Below are positions 7,648 through 15,189 of a DNA stretch of 64,000 nt, piece after piece. Each line of letters opens with the position of its first letter. Position 1 is the stretch's first letter. Origin of the DNA: JAVBNH01 sp031551635 (lineage in GTDB: Bacteria; Bacillota; Clostridia; Oscillospirales; Acutalibacteraceae); NCBI GenBank assembly GCA_031551635.1, contig JAVBNH010000028.1, forward strand, positions 62,001 through 126,000. The letters run 5' to 3'. The notes below the pieces were generated by a model that saw nothing but the letters and a program-made list of their open reading frames with translations, was not told the origin of the DNA and searched no databases. A program made the translations under genes and the position numbers.

Positions 7648-8895
7648 TCAGTAAAGAGGATAACAATCGCACATTGCGGTAACTTCCGCACGGATATAGT
7701 CGGCTTTTGCCTCGAAATCGGTCGCAGCAAGAACAATAAGCTGTGCAATTTTGTCCATGTCGGCGGAGGTGAAGCCCCTGGTTGTGGTTGCGGGTGTGCC
7801 GATTCTGACGCCGCTTGTCACAAAAGGTGTTTCAGGGTCGTTCGGTATAGCGTTTTTATTGACGGTTATATAGACCTCGTCAAGCCTTCTCTGAAGCTCC
7901 TTACCTGTTATCCCAAGCGAGCGGAGGTCAACTAGCATCAGGTGATTGTCCGAGCCGCCGGAAACGAGGTTTACCGAGCGGTTTACGAGACCTTTCGCGA
8001 GAGCCTGACAGTTATCGAGCACTCTTTGCTGGTAGTCCTTAAAGTCGGGCTTCAGCGCCTCGCCGAAGCAGACGGCTTTCGCCGCGATTATATGCATCAG
8101 TGGACCGCCCTGAGTTCCGGGGAAAACAGCCTTGTTCATCGCCGCGCCGTATTGCTCTGTGCTGAGAATCATGCCGCCCCTCGGTCCGCGAAGGGTTTTG
8201 TGCGTGGTGGTTGTGACGATATCCGCATAGGGAATCGGTGACTGGTGGAGTCCTGCGGCGACAAGTCCGGCGATATGAGCCATGTCAACCATAAATATCG
8301 CGCCGACTTTTTTCGCGATTTTTTGCATGCGCTCAAAATCAATCGCTCTGGGATAGGCGGAAGCGCCCGCGACGAGCATTTTCGGCTGTGCCTCGTCTGC
8401 CTGCTTCTCAAGCGCGTCGTAATCAATAAAGCCCTGCTCGTTAATGCCGTAGGAGACGAAATTATAGTATTTGCCCGACATATTGACAGGCGAGCCGTGG
8501 GTGAGGTGACCGCCGTGCGCAAGGCTCATGCCCAGCACAGTGTCACCGGGGTTCAGCAGGGCGAAATACACGGCCAGATTTGCCTGAGCGCCTGAGTGGG
8601 GCTGAACATTGGCGCAGTCAGCTCCGAAAAGCTCCTTTGCCCTCGCGACGGCGATATCTTCAGCGATATCGACACATTCGCAGCCGCCGTAATAGCGCTT
8701 GCCGGAGTAGCCCTCGGCATATTTATTGGTGAGAACGCTTCCCATTGCCGCCATGACGGCGGGGGAAACGATATTTTCGGAAGCTATAAGCTCGATATTG
8801 CGCTGCTGCCTTTTGTGCTCCAAGTCAATGGCTGAGGCAACCTCCGGGTCAGCGGCTCTGATAAAATCAGCCGCGTTAAAAAAATCCTGATACAT
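7648..8895 (-). CDS. glyA: Serine hydroxymethyltransferase
   Basis: Converts serine and tetrahydrofolate to glycine and 5,10-methylene-tetrahydrofolate in the cytoplasm, the main source of one-carbon units. 415 residues, full length for the bacterial enzyme. It shows ELIASENIVS at residue 35, NKYAEGYSGKRYYGG around 57-71, and the pyridoxal-phosphate lysine (K233) in TTTTHKTLRGPRGG. A near-consensus sigma-A promoter lies 36-64 bp upstream, leaving too short a leader for a riboswitch. No other folate gene is next to it, so it is probably transcribed alone. Confidence 0.97.
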   Translation of the reverse strand: MYQDFFNAADFIRAADPEVASAIDLEHKRQQRNIELIASENIVSPAVMAAMGSVLTNKYAEGYSGKRYYGGCECVDIAEDIAVARAKELFGADCANVQPHSGAQANLAVYFALLNPGDTVLGMSLAHGGHLTHGSPVNMSGKYYNFVSYGINEQGFIDYDALEKQADEAQPKMLVAGASAYPRAIDFERMQKIAKKVGAIFMVDMAHIAGLVAAGLHQSPIPYADIVTTTTHKTLRGPRGGMILSTEQYGAAMNKAVFPGTQGGPLMHIIAAKAVCFGEALKPDFKDYQQRVLDNCQALAKGLVNRSVNLVSGGSDNHLMLVDLRSLGITGKELQRRLDEVYITVNKNAIPNDPETPFVTSGVRIGTPATTTRGFTSADMDKIAQLIVLAATDFEAKADYIRAEVTAMCDCYPLY

Positions 8896-8930
8896 ACGCT
8901 TGTATTCACACCCTCATCATAATTAAGTTT

Positions 8931-8959
8931 ATTATCGCATAAATCAAGAGATATGTCAA
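8931..8959 (-). promoter_or_regulatory. Sigma-A promoter of glyA
   Basis: On the minus strand TTGACA (8954-8959), a 17-bp spacer and GATAAT (8931-8936). Transcription would start about 30 bp before the glyA ATG. Confidence 0.85.
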
Positions 8960-9040
8960 GAGTTTTATTAAATTATTAACAAATTGTTTCACTTTAAAAG
9001 TATAAAAATTCAGCTGTCATTTTAAGCAAAATATAAAGCA

Positions 9041-9076
9041 TAGGTAATCACTGATTAATTAAAAATTTATTTGTAC
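9041..9076. repeat. Partial copy of dispersed element R2
   Basis: AGGTAATCACTGATTAATT resembles one end of element R2 (compare 44150 onward), but the palindromic centre is missing. The remainder of 8960-9100 is AT-rich and holds nothing else I can name. Confidence 0.45.
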
Positions 9077-9100
9077 TAAGTTTAAATTAAAGACCAATTC

Positions 9101-9130
9101 TTGTTAACTTTTATTTGGACTCGGTATAAT
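9101..9130 (+). promoter_or_regulatory. Upstream sigma-A promoter of the secreted-protein gene
   Basis: TTGTTA (9101-9106), an 18-bp spacer and a perfect TATAAT (9125-9130). It would give a leader of about 220 nt for the gene at 9357. Confidence 0.6.
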
Positions 9131-9218
9131 ATACATATTATTTGATAAAACTATAAAAATATGGAAAAATCTAACAAAAAAAGATAATAAAAAATAAAAA
9201 AAACGGTTATATTGTTAA

Positions 9219-9248
9219 TTGACAACTTTAGTAAGTAGGATATATAAT
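9219..9248 (+). promoter_or_regulatory. Downstream sigma-A promoter of the secreted-protein gene
   Basis: TTGACA (9219-9224), an 18-bp spacer and TATAAT (9243-9248), in tandem with the promoter at 9101. It leaves about 100 nt of leader, within which 9270-9335 shows only weak inverted repeats. Confidence 0.7.
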
Positions 9249-9356
9249 TTAATTACATTAAATTGTTGATTATAATTTTTATAATTTGCTATCAGGAAGG
9301 ACTGATTCCGATGATTTGTTTTGTGTAAAATAGCATATTAAAAAAGGAGGATTAAC

Positions 9357-9923
9357 ATGATGTCGAATAAAAGAAAAATATTTATGTCAGTATTTCTGGC
9401 AATCGGATTTTTGCTGGGAACCGCGTTTGTTTTTGCTAATGCTGATGTTGTCGAACTGAAACCTATAGGACAGCCGGAAATGGTTGCGGCGCTCGGAATA
9501 AACGGTAATGAAGGTTATCTTCTTTCTAAGGATATTGACAACCTTCCATATACAGCCAAGGGCATAACAGTTCCGGTTTATGAAAAGGATGGCAAAACAG
9601 CTATAGACAGCTTTTTAGTAGGCGGTTGTGACCCAAAGCAGCCGGTTGTGGCTTATTTCATACATGCAGAAAAGGGAATTATGGTACTGTATGGGGATGT
9701 TCACATGACACTCAGCGAGTTTACTGAAAAAGCAAAAAATGATAAATTGTCAGAAGATTATATTCAAAGTGTTTATATGCAGTCAAAAAAGATTGTCGAG
9801 AAAAATTTAAATTATTCGAATAACCGTATAGCCACAGAAGGTAACGCGGTGCCTGATACCGTTAAAAGTATGGTTAGTGTTCTTGAGCGAGAGCTTTTTT
9901 TAATAGATGAAATGTCAAAATAA
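9357..9923 (+). CDS. Secreted protein of an unrecognised small family
   Basis: 188 residues with a clear signal peptide (IFMSVFLAIGFLLGTAFVFA then NA, cleavage near residue 28), preceded by the strong site AAAGGAGG. I recognise no known domain. It is a paralogue of the shorter protein at 29849-30298. Shared blocks include VELKP, MVAALGINGNEGY against MVAAIGQNGKKGY, PYTAKGITVPVYEKDGKT against PYTPEGIIVPVYDKDCKT, and IDSFLVGG against IDSFLIGG. After this core the two diverge, and this copy has an extra alpha-helical tail of about 70 residues. Both lack cysteine patterns or catalytic triads, so a binding or inhibitor-like role outside the cell is possible but unproven. Confidence 0.8.
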   Translation: MMSNKRKIFMSVFLAIGFLLGTAFVFANADVVELKPIGQPEMVAALGINGNEGYLLSKDIDNLPYTAKGITVPVYEKDGKTAIDSFLVGGCDPKQPVVAYFIHAEKGIMVLYGDVHMTLSEFTEKAKNDKLSEDYIQSVYMQSKKIVEKNLNYSNNRIATEGNAVPDTVKSMVSVLERELFLIDEMSK

Positions 9924-9936
9924 AACAACATAAAAT

Positions 9937-9971
9937 AAAGTGCTGATCGATTAATTATTGAGCAGCACTTT
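9937..9971 (+). terminator. Rho-independent terminator
   Basis: AAAGTGCTG pairs with CAGCACTTT and is followed by GTTTTTTAT. Its right arm is also the last codons of the convergent minus-strand gene, so the hairpin is shared between the two gene ends. Confidence 0.8.
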
Positions 9972-10413
9972 GTTTTTTATCATATATTTTTCTGATAAGC
10001 CGCCCGATTACATAAGATAAATGTGGGAGAAAAAAGCAGATTATCAGCGGCGCTATTTGAAAATACCGATGAATCTCGGTTTTTTCGTTTAAGTAATAAG
10101 CTAAAACATGGCTTGGCGCTGAATAAGTAAACACAGGGACAATGCTTATATTAAGCGCCATGATGAAAATTAATCCGTACAGCATACCGTCTCTTTTTAA
10201 AAGCCCGGAAACTATAAAAACTATAAAGATTACCGTTAAGCCGGAAAGCGACAGTATTAATGAAAATGTTGTGTAAGGCTTTGATTGCGGACTGAAGCTG
10301 TAGCCGTATACATATACAATAACGCCGAATCCGTGCGTCAGAATCACGGCAAATATAGCTTCAATAACTTGAACCGGAACAGCTTTTTTATTTTTTTCTG
10401 TATTGTTTTTCAT
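9955..10413 (-). CDS. Small integral membrane protein, unknown function
   Basis: 152 residues when started at MKNNTEKNKKAVP (ATG 10411-10413); an upstream in-frame ATG at 10488 would add 25 residues including another hydrophobic stretch, and cannot be excluded. Four hydrophobic segments are visible (AIFAVILTHGFGVIVYVYGY, LILSLSGLTVIFIVFIVSG, MLYGLIFIMALNISIVPVF and IAPLIICFFLPHLSYVIG), with a Lys-rich N-terminus likely inside. No motif is recognised. Its upstream region is one of three copies of a conserved promoter block shared with the lipoprotein operons at 13 and 15 kb, so it probably belongs to the same regulon. Confidence 0.65.
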   Translation of the reverse strand: MKNNTEKNKKAVPVQVIEAIFAVILTHGFGVIVYVYGYSFSPQSKPYTTFSLILSLSGLTVIFIVFIVSGLLKRDGMLYGLIFIMALNISIVPVFTYSAPSHVLAYYLNEKTEIHRYFQIAPLIICFFLPHLSYVIGRLIRKIYDKKQSAAQ

Positions 10414-10493
10414 TCGGTTCACTTCTCTGTTGCAAAAATAAAATATCATTATAACCGCGAAAATCAAAAATTTTTCAGCAATCCTCAACTTAA

Positions 10494-10522
10494 ATTATAA
10501 GGAAAAAATGGTTACAAATCAA
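10494..10522 (-). promoter_or_regulatory. Promoter of the membrane-protein gene, copy 1 of a conserved block
   Basis: On the minus strand TTGATT, a 17-bp spacer beginning TGTAACC, and TATAAT. The same -35, spacer start and -10 recur at 12998-13026 and 15055-15083. A second TGTAACC lies 22 bp further upstream. Confidence 0.65.
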
Positions 10523-10633
10523 GAACAAAACGGTTACAATATATTACAAAATGAATTTTAATCATATATTCTCATTAAAATTATAGGCAGCTATCGCATC
10601 GTCTGAGAATTTCGAAACAATAGCCGCCTTGGT
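10511..10633. repeat. 123-bp direct repeat, first copy (second at 13015-13137)
   Basis: Nearly identical to 13015-13137 (offset 2504). It holds the TGTAACC promoter block at one end and a hairpin (10585-10629, AGGCAGCTAT against ATAGCCGCCT) at the other. The hairpin lies just after the lipoprotein gene that ends at 10645 and can serve as its terminator on the minus strand. Confidence 0.9.
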
Positions 10634-10644
10634 TTCTTTAATTT

Positions 10645-11268
10645 TTATTCATACCTGTAGTAGCGGTTGATGATTTCGTAGTCAAAGGTGTAAATGATGT
10701 CACTGTTTGGTACTTCATATTCTTCGTTTTTGTTTGCATCCGGTAATTGCAACAGTTGCGCAACAACATTATCAAATTTATCTTTTGGAATATTGTAATG
10801 TTTTACGAATTCCACTATTGGCATTTTATCATTCATTTTATTAAAATATCCGAAAAAGTTGTCCTGCATCCATGAATCAACGTCCTCCGCTTCGCTTAAT
10901 GCAATAATTTCAATAGGTATTTGAAAATAAACCAATCTGTAAGGTCGGTATACTCCGTGTCCATAATAATCGTTATCAAGCAGTTTTATAGAGCCCGGAA
11001 CGTATTCAGGCAGGTCTTTTTTTGCCGTTGTTGTTTTATTGTCTTGCTTTTTTGTTGTGGATTCAGCTGTATTTTGTTTTTGAGTAGTAGCTTCTTTTTT
11101 TATTTCTGATGTTTCTATTGCTTTGGTAGTCGAAACAGGGTTGGCGGTAATTGTTGATTCTTGTTTTTGTGTTGTTGTTGTTGTTGTTGAATCAGTCGGC
11201 TGGTTATTATTTGAACACGAAGCTAAAAGAAAAATTGCAAAAACAAGTAAAATAAATTTTTTTAACAT
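10645..11268 (-). CDS. Lipoprotein with Thr-rich linker, unknown function
   Basis: 207 residues. The lipobox LLASC ends at Cys18, so the mature protein would be lipid-anchored on the outer face of the membrane. A low-complexity Thr/Lys/Gln linker (about residues 24-85) leads to a globular C-terminal domain. That domain is homologous to the one in the lipoprotein at 13253-14029: both have a FVKHYNI/FIKDFDI segment and end with the pattern DIIYTFDYEIINRYYR / DLIYTFNNEKINDYYS. AAAGGAG precedes the ATG. It follows the remains of an M23 peptidase gene, matching the M23-then-lipoprotein order of the other copy. Role unknown; perhaps a cell-wall partner of the peptidase. Confidence 0.75.
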   Translation of the reverse strand: MLKKFILLVFAIFLLASCSNNNQPTDSTTTTTTQKQESTITANPVSTTKAIETSEIKKEATTQKQNTAESTTKKQDNKTTTAKKDLPEYVPGSIKLLDNDYYGHGVYRPYRLVYFQIPIEIIALSEAEDVDSWMQDNFFGYFNKMNDKMPIVEFVKHYNIPKDKFDNVVAQLLQLPDANKNEEYEVPNSDIIYTFDYEIINRYYRYE

Positions 11269-11346
11269 ATAGATTCTCCTTTATTGCAAGGACAAAAATT
11301 TAAACATTAAATCGCCTTTTATTTTTGCCCCTGCGTAAGATCACGA

Positions 11347-11553
11347 CTATCGTCTGAAGCTTGTACTATGAGATGTGTAATCATTAAGAGTGTAAGTATT
11401 ATTGAAATTTTGATTGTATATGTATATATCTCCGCTCTTTATGAAGAAAGGATTAGGATTAGTCCATCCTGAACGATAATCACTCGGATGATAATTTGTG
11501 CCCGGATTGCTTGATTTCGAGACCTTACCTTGATTCTCCTCATTTCTATATTT
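11347..11553 (-). pseudogene. Remnant of an M23 peptidase C-terminus
   Basis: Directly after the stop codon of the lipoprotein gene ending at 11554, and in the same frame, the minus strand reads through about 68 codons with no start. The translation includes SSNPGTNYHP, then GWTNPNPFFIKSGD, then NNTYTLNDYTSHST and a stop at 11347-11349. An NPxPFF-like end is typical of M23 peptidases and can be compared with the NPIYFFPNTSF end of the complete gene at 14044. I read it as the 3' end of a broken M23 gene whose 5' end is at 12878-13012. The similarity is short, so this is an inference. Confidence 0.5.
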
Positions 11554-12747
11554 TTAAAATTTTTTCAAATTTGTACCATCCGTTTTAACAGAATATAACT
11601 CATTTTCTTCTGTTAATAAATAGATCGCATCTCCTGATTTTGCAAATCTTTTTACATTTAAACCTTTCGAAATTATGCTGTAAGTATTATTTATAATGTC
11701 AATCTTTGCCACCTGTCTTGTACTATTGAAGAAGCCGTAAGCAATATTCTCGTCATAGATAAATATTGCGTGTGAAGTACTCACCATATCACTTTCTATA
11801 TCTACAAAATATTTTTTATTCGTTTTTATTTTGTTAAAAATTAATTTTTCGTTTTCACCGGGTTTCCTTTCGCTTTGTACAATATATTCTCCGATATCTT
11901 CTATTTTTATATCAGATGTAAAGATTTTACTCTTATTACTTCCATCCAGACCGCATTTATAAATATTATCAAAATCCTCTGTCAATTGGTAATATAATAT
12001 ATTGTCAACAACCCAACCGTCCCAGGTATTCTCAAGCTTTTCAATTTTTCCGTTTGGAAGCTTGATAAAATAATCATAGCTAAATCCCGGTTGTTCCGGA
12101 GGTGGCACGGGAGAGACTGATCCCAATACATAATCGTTTACCCATATAATATTGTTTATTTTTGCGTTTTCTTGTTTAAACACATTAGAATCTATTATTT
12201 TCTTTGTACCATCTGTCAAGTTGAATTGATAATATTCCGTATAAGGATGCTCTTTTGCAATGTTTATACAAATATTTTGCCCGTCAATGGGTTTCAAGCC
12301 AAGAATTTTACCCAAATCTGACAACAAAGTTATTGCTTCTGAACCGCTTGCTTTTTTACAGTATAAATTACTTTCGTCATGATATATGATGTAATCACCG
12401 TATCTGCATATGGGTACACCATATATATTTATATTTTGTATATTCTGACTTTGCACATTTTTTTTATCCAGCTTAGACACCGCATTCTGGAACTCTTTTA
12501 ATACGGATTCGGTTTTTTCAGAATCTGTCGGTTTTGTCTCCGCTTGCGTCTCATTATTTTTAATTGTCGTTTTTTGCTCTGTCACAATGTTCCCAGTTGT
12601 TGCGATTAAATTCGATGTATAATTTCCGGTTATAGTTTGATTTTTTTCTGTTGTTGCATTACTTGCTGGATTATTTTCGTTGCATGAGACCAGTAATATG
12701 CTAATGAATAAAAAAACAAATATTATACCGAGCGTTGCTTTTTTCAT
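11554..12747 (-). CDS. Lipoprotein with predicted beta-propeller-like domain
   Basis: 397 residues from the ATG at 12745-12747, which has AGGAGG at the right distance; an in-frame start 16 codons upstream has no ribosome site. Signal peptide with lipobox LLVSC, then a Thr/Asn/Gln-rich linker, then about 290 residues of repeating short strands: GVPICRYGDYIIYHDESNLY, YYQFNLTDGTKK, LYYQLTEDFDNIYKCGLDG, IYLLTEENELYSVKTDGT. This resembles DUF5050-like bacterial beta-propellers and would bind or sense something at the surface. It sits exactly between the two halves of a broken M23 gene. Confidence 0.75.
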   Translation of the reverse strand: MKKATLGIIFVFLFISILLVSCNENNPASNATTEKNQTITGNYTSNLIATTGNIVTEQKTTIKNNETQAETKPTDSEKTESVLKEFQNAVSKLDKKNVQSQNIQNINIYGVPICRYGDYIIYHDESNLYCKKASGSEAITLLSDLGKILGLKPIDGQNICINIAKEHPYTEYYQFNLTDGTKKIIDSNVFKQENAKINNIIWVNDYVLGSVSPVPPPEQPGFSYDYFIKLPNGKIEKLENTWDGWVVDNILYYQLTEDFDNIYKCGLDGSNKSKIFTSDIKIEDIGEYIVQSERKPGENEKLIFNKIKTNKKYFVDIESDMVSTSHAIFIYDENIAYGFFNSTRQVAKIDIINNTYSIISKGLNVKRFAKSGDAIYLLTEENELYSVKTDGTNLKKF

Positions 12748-12877
12748 ATAAAATCCTCCTAAATATTGTTCAACGAAAAAAGGGGGGAACACCATGCCGA
12801 AGATTGTTATTACTCCACAGAAAACATATTGTATTTTGAAGGCTGTTTAGTATGGCGCTGTCCACCTTGTTTATTAA

Positions 12878-13012
12878 ACCGCTTACCGAGCTTAGTACTG
12901 CTTTGAATTGCTGATTTGAATTGCCGATAAATGTGTGCTGAATTAAATCGGTACCGTTTGCGGTTGAGGTATATGGCTTGTTGCTGTGTTCATTTACATT
13001 ATATAATAACAA
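12878..13012 (-). pseudogene. 5' fragment of an M23/ricin-lectin gene
   Basis: Near-identical to the beginning of the M23 gene at 15069 (NVNEHSNKPYTSTANGTDLI and following), part of a 166-bp direct repeat (12878-13043 against 14935-15100). The homology stops abruptly at 12878 after SSVSG, and the frame runs on into unrelated sequence. The matching 3' remnant is at 11347-11553. Confidence 0.8.
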
Positions 13013-13026
13013 AAGTTACAAATCAA
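12998..13026 (-). promoter_or_regulatory. Promoter, copy 2 of the conserved TGTAACC block
   Basis: TTGATT, 17 bp, TATAAT on the minus strand, with the TGTAACC motif in the spacer and again 22 bp upstream. It probably now drives the beta-propeller lipoprotein (start 12747) and the lipoprotein at 11268. Confidence 0.65.
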
Positions 13027-13137
13027 GAACAAAAAGGTTACAATATATTACAAAATAAATTTTAATCATATATTCTCATTAAAATTATAGGCAGCTATCG
13101 CATCGTCTGAGAATTTCGAAACAATAGCTGCCTTGGT
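13015..13137. repeat. 123-bp direct repeat, second copy, with terminator hairpin
   Basis: Second copy of the block at 10511-10633. The hairpin at 13089-13133 has a perfect 10-bp stem (AGGCAGCTAT/ATAGCTGCCT) and on the minus strand runs into ATAATTTTAAT, so it can end transcription of the lipoprotein gene at 13253. Confidence 0.85.
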
Positions 13138-13252
13138 CGCAAAGGTAAGTCAGAAGAGTGACTATGTGGGGAGGGCAAAAATCTAATTAGCTCTCATTAA
13201 TAATTATGATTAAAGCCATTTCCAATATATTCTGTCAATTTGTACATTTGGT

Positions 13253-14029
13253 TTACGGATTAGCTGCCTTATATTCGGCATACGAGTCATAGGGTTTGTT
13301 GGTTTCGAGCCATTTTTGCAGCCATTCATCGGCTGCTTTTGCTTTTTTGCGGTCACGGCTGTAATAATCATTGATTTTTTCGTTGTTAAAGGTATAAATC
13401 AGGTCAATGTTTACTACCTCCCAAAACTCGCTTAAATTGGGGGAACCGCTGGGTTTGCCAAAATCGGATTCATAAAATGACTTAAATGCATTTTCATATT
13501 GCTCACGCGTTATATCAAAATCCTTAATGAATGATACATTTTCCATTTCATTAATTTCATCCGGTCTCTTTTTCGCAACATACCATTGATCAATTCTATC
13601 TTTATCAACGAGACTATCTTGATAATAGATAGTAGAATAATAAACATACCTTTTTTTTCCTATAGTAAAATCACTGCCAACTTCTTCCTGGGTAAATATT
13701 TTAAAATTATCCCAGTCAATTTTCCAAATATGTGTCAGCGGACTTGCATAGGATGTCTTTATAGAGCTTGTTTGAGTTTCTGTTTGTTTATCATTTGTTA
13801 TGCTTGTTTGTGATGATTTTTTTGTTGTCATTAATAAGGATTGCGATTCTTCTTTTTGGGTGGATTGCTCGATTGACTTTGATGTTTGCATATCTTCATA
13901 ATTAGCTTGTAATTCCACTGATTTTGTTGTTTGCGTTTCGTTTGTACTGCTAATGTCAACCGGTGCTTCGTTGCATGATGACAATGTAAAAATAAGCATT
14001 ATCAATACAATTAAGGATATATTTCTCAT
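13253..14029 (-). CDS. Lipoprotein with Thr/Ser-rich linker, unknown function
   Basis: 258 residues with lipobox TLSSC (Cys19), a Ser/Thr/Gln/Lys linker to about residue 95, and a globular C-terminal domain homologous to that of the lipoprotein at 10645-11268. Here the domain carries an extra charged tail (DRKKAKAADEWLQKWLETN) of about 35 residues. AAAGGAG is seven bases before the ATG. It follows the complete M23 gene by 14 bp and is surely co-transcribed with it. The pair M23 peptidase plus this lipoprotein is the repeated unit of the 10.6-15.1 kb block. Function unknown. Confidence 0.75.
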   Translation of the reverse strand: MRNISLIVLIMLIFTLSSCNEAPVDISSTNETQTTKSVELQANYEDMQTSKSIEQSTQKEESQSLLMTTKKSSQTSITNDKQTETQTSSIKTSYASPLTHIWKIDWDNFKIFTQEEVGSDFTIGKKRYVYYSTIYYQDSLVDKDRIDQWYVAKKRPDEINEMENVSFIKDFDITREQYENAFKSFYESDFGKPSGSPNLSEFWEVVNIDLIYTFNNEKINDYYSRDRKKAKAADEWLQKWLETNKPYDSYAEYKAANP

Positions 14030-14043
14030 ATAATCAACTCCTT

Positions 14044-15069
14044 TTACTGTTTGTAATAATCATTAGTGTCCCAATTCAAGGGATATGTAGTTGTGCTAAA
14101 CCCTGTTGTAAACGATGTATTCGGAAAGAAATATATGGGGTTTATCGTTGTATTATAATTTCTGTTAGTCCAAGTACCACCTGTATTAATTACCTCAAAA
14201 TGCAGATGATAAGCTGTTGAGGACGATACGTTTCCCGTTAATCCGATATAGCCAACTGTATCATTTTTAGAAAAATGATAATTATCACGAAATGTTGGCA
14301 TATCTCTCATATGCATATAAGTAACAATCAATTGATTCCCCGAAACAGGATCTTTGAACTGTGAGCCGCTTAATTCGATTGAGACGCAGTAACCTTGGCT
14401 TTCGCCCGGATCGGTACATTTATAAACAAGTTTTCCGTCAGCAACTGCGACCAATTTTTGATCCCTAGTATCACCGGATGCGTTAGAGAGATCAATCCCA
14501 AAATGAGTTCCACTGCTTCGCGGTCCATATCGGTTTCCGGTTACTGGCATATGTTTCACTGATGTATCAGCTATGGGATAACCCATTCCCATAGCAGCAT
14601 ACTCGCTGCGGGTAGCCTTGGTAGCCCAGTCCGGACGGTTTATTGCCGGCTCCAGCACCCAATGCCCGTTTGTGCTGCCGTTATCGTCGTATTGAATAAT
14701 CGGGTCAAGGTTTTCTAAACCGTTATTTTTAACAACTATAGCTCTTGTAAAATTGCTGGAATATGAAAGAAATTTAAAAGTGCCGTTTGAATTGCGGACT
14801 ATCCTGAATTTTTGAGAATTCATATAATCCGAAGAGGGCTTTTGCCAAATTTGGACATTTGCGTCATTACCTGATAAGGTGTCGGTTATTTCTAACGCAG
14901 AACCTGTTGCGTGCATAGGTATCAACGAATAATAACCGCTTACCGAGCTTAGTACTGCTTTGAATTGCTGATTTGAATTGCCGATAAATGCGTGCTGAAT
15001 TAAATCGGTACCGTTTGCGGTTGAGGTATATGGCTTGTTGCTGTGTTCATTTACATTATATGATAACAA
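14044..15069 (-). CDS. M23 family metallopeptidase with ricin-type lectin domain
   Basis: 341 residues. Residues 1-130 are a ricin B-like beta-trefoil carbohydrate-binding domain (TANGTDLIQHAFIGNSNQQF and a similar later repeat). Residues 160-330 are a LytM/M23 zinc endopeptidase with GTHFGIDLSN (His, Asp ligands) and AYHLHFEVIN (HxH). Such enzymes cut peptide cross-bridges in cell walls. Two things are odd. There is no signal peptide, and the only in-frame start is a TTG that overlaps the promoter (TATAAT at 15055-15060) and has no ribosome site. The gene may therefore be 5'-truncated and untranslated, although the enzyme domain itself is intact. Confidence 0.72.
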   Translation of the reverse strand: MLSYNVNEHSNKPYTSTANGTDLIQHAFIGNSNQQFKAVLSSVSGYYSLIPMHATGSALEITDTLSGNDANVQIWQKPSSDYMNSQKFRIVRNSNGTFKFLSYSSNFTRAIVVKNNGLENLDPIIQYDDNGSTNGHWVLEPAINRPDWATKATRSEYAAMGMGYPIADTSVKHMPVTGNRYGPRSSGTHFGIDLSNASGDTRDQKLVAVADGKLVYKCTDPGESQGYCVSIELSGSQFKDPVSGNQLIVTYMHMRDMPTFRDNYHFSKNDTVGYIGLTGNVSSSTAYHLHFEVINTGGTWTNRNYNTTINPIYFFPNTSFTTGFSTTTYPLNWDTNDYYKQ

Positions 15070-15100
15070 AGGTTACAAATCAAGAACAAAAAGGTTACAA
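14935..15100. repeat. 166-bp direct repeat (other copy 12878-13043)
   Basis: Covers the promoter block and the first 45 codons of the M23 gene; offset 2057 from the other copy, with very few mismatches. It marks one edge of the duplicated M23-lipoprotein block. Confidence 0.9.
15055..15083 (-). promoter_or_regulatory. Promoter, copy 3 of the conserved TGTAACC block
   Basis: TTGATT, 17-bp spacer starting TGTAACC, TATAAT, on the minus strand, overlapping the apparent 5' end of the M23 reading frame. Confidence 0.65.
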
Positions 15101-15114
15101 ATAATTACAAAACG

Positions 15115-15163
15115 AAAAAAAGCTGTCATTGTTCTGTCTGCTCAACAAAACAACAACAGCCTT
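15115..15163 (-). terminator. Terminator of the xylanase gene
   Basis: On the minus strand an imperfect hairpin (AAGGCTGT...TTGTT against AACAA...ACAGCTT) is followed by seven T. It lies about 30 bp after the GH10 stop codon. Confidence 0.65.
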
Positions 15164-15189
15164 ATAAACTATATGAACATTATTAAGCT

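Noticed and set aside
8896..8930. Glycine or other riboswitch in the glyA leader
   Set aside because: The promoter leaves only about 30 nt of leader, too short.
8985..9000. parS-like sequence TTGTTTCACTTTAAAAG
   Set aside because: Only the left half matches; the right half lacks GTGAAACA.
12770..12877. Continuation of the M23 fragment frame after 12878
   Set aside because: Sequence beyond the repeat edge is unrelated to M23 and is read-through into the leader of the next gene.
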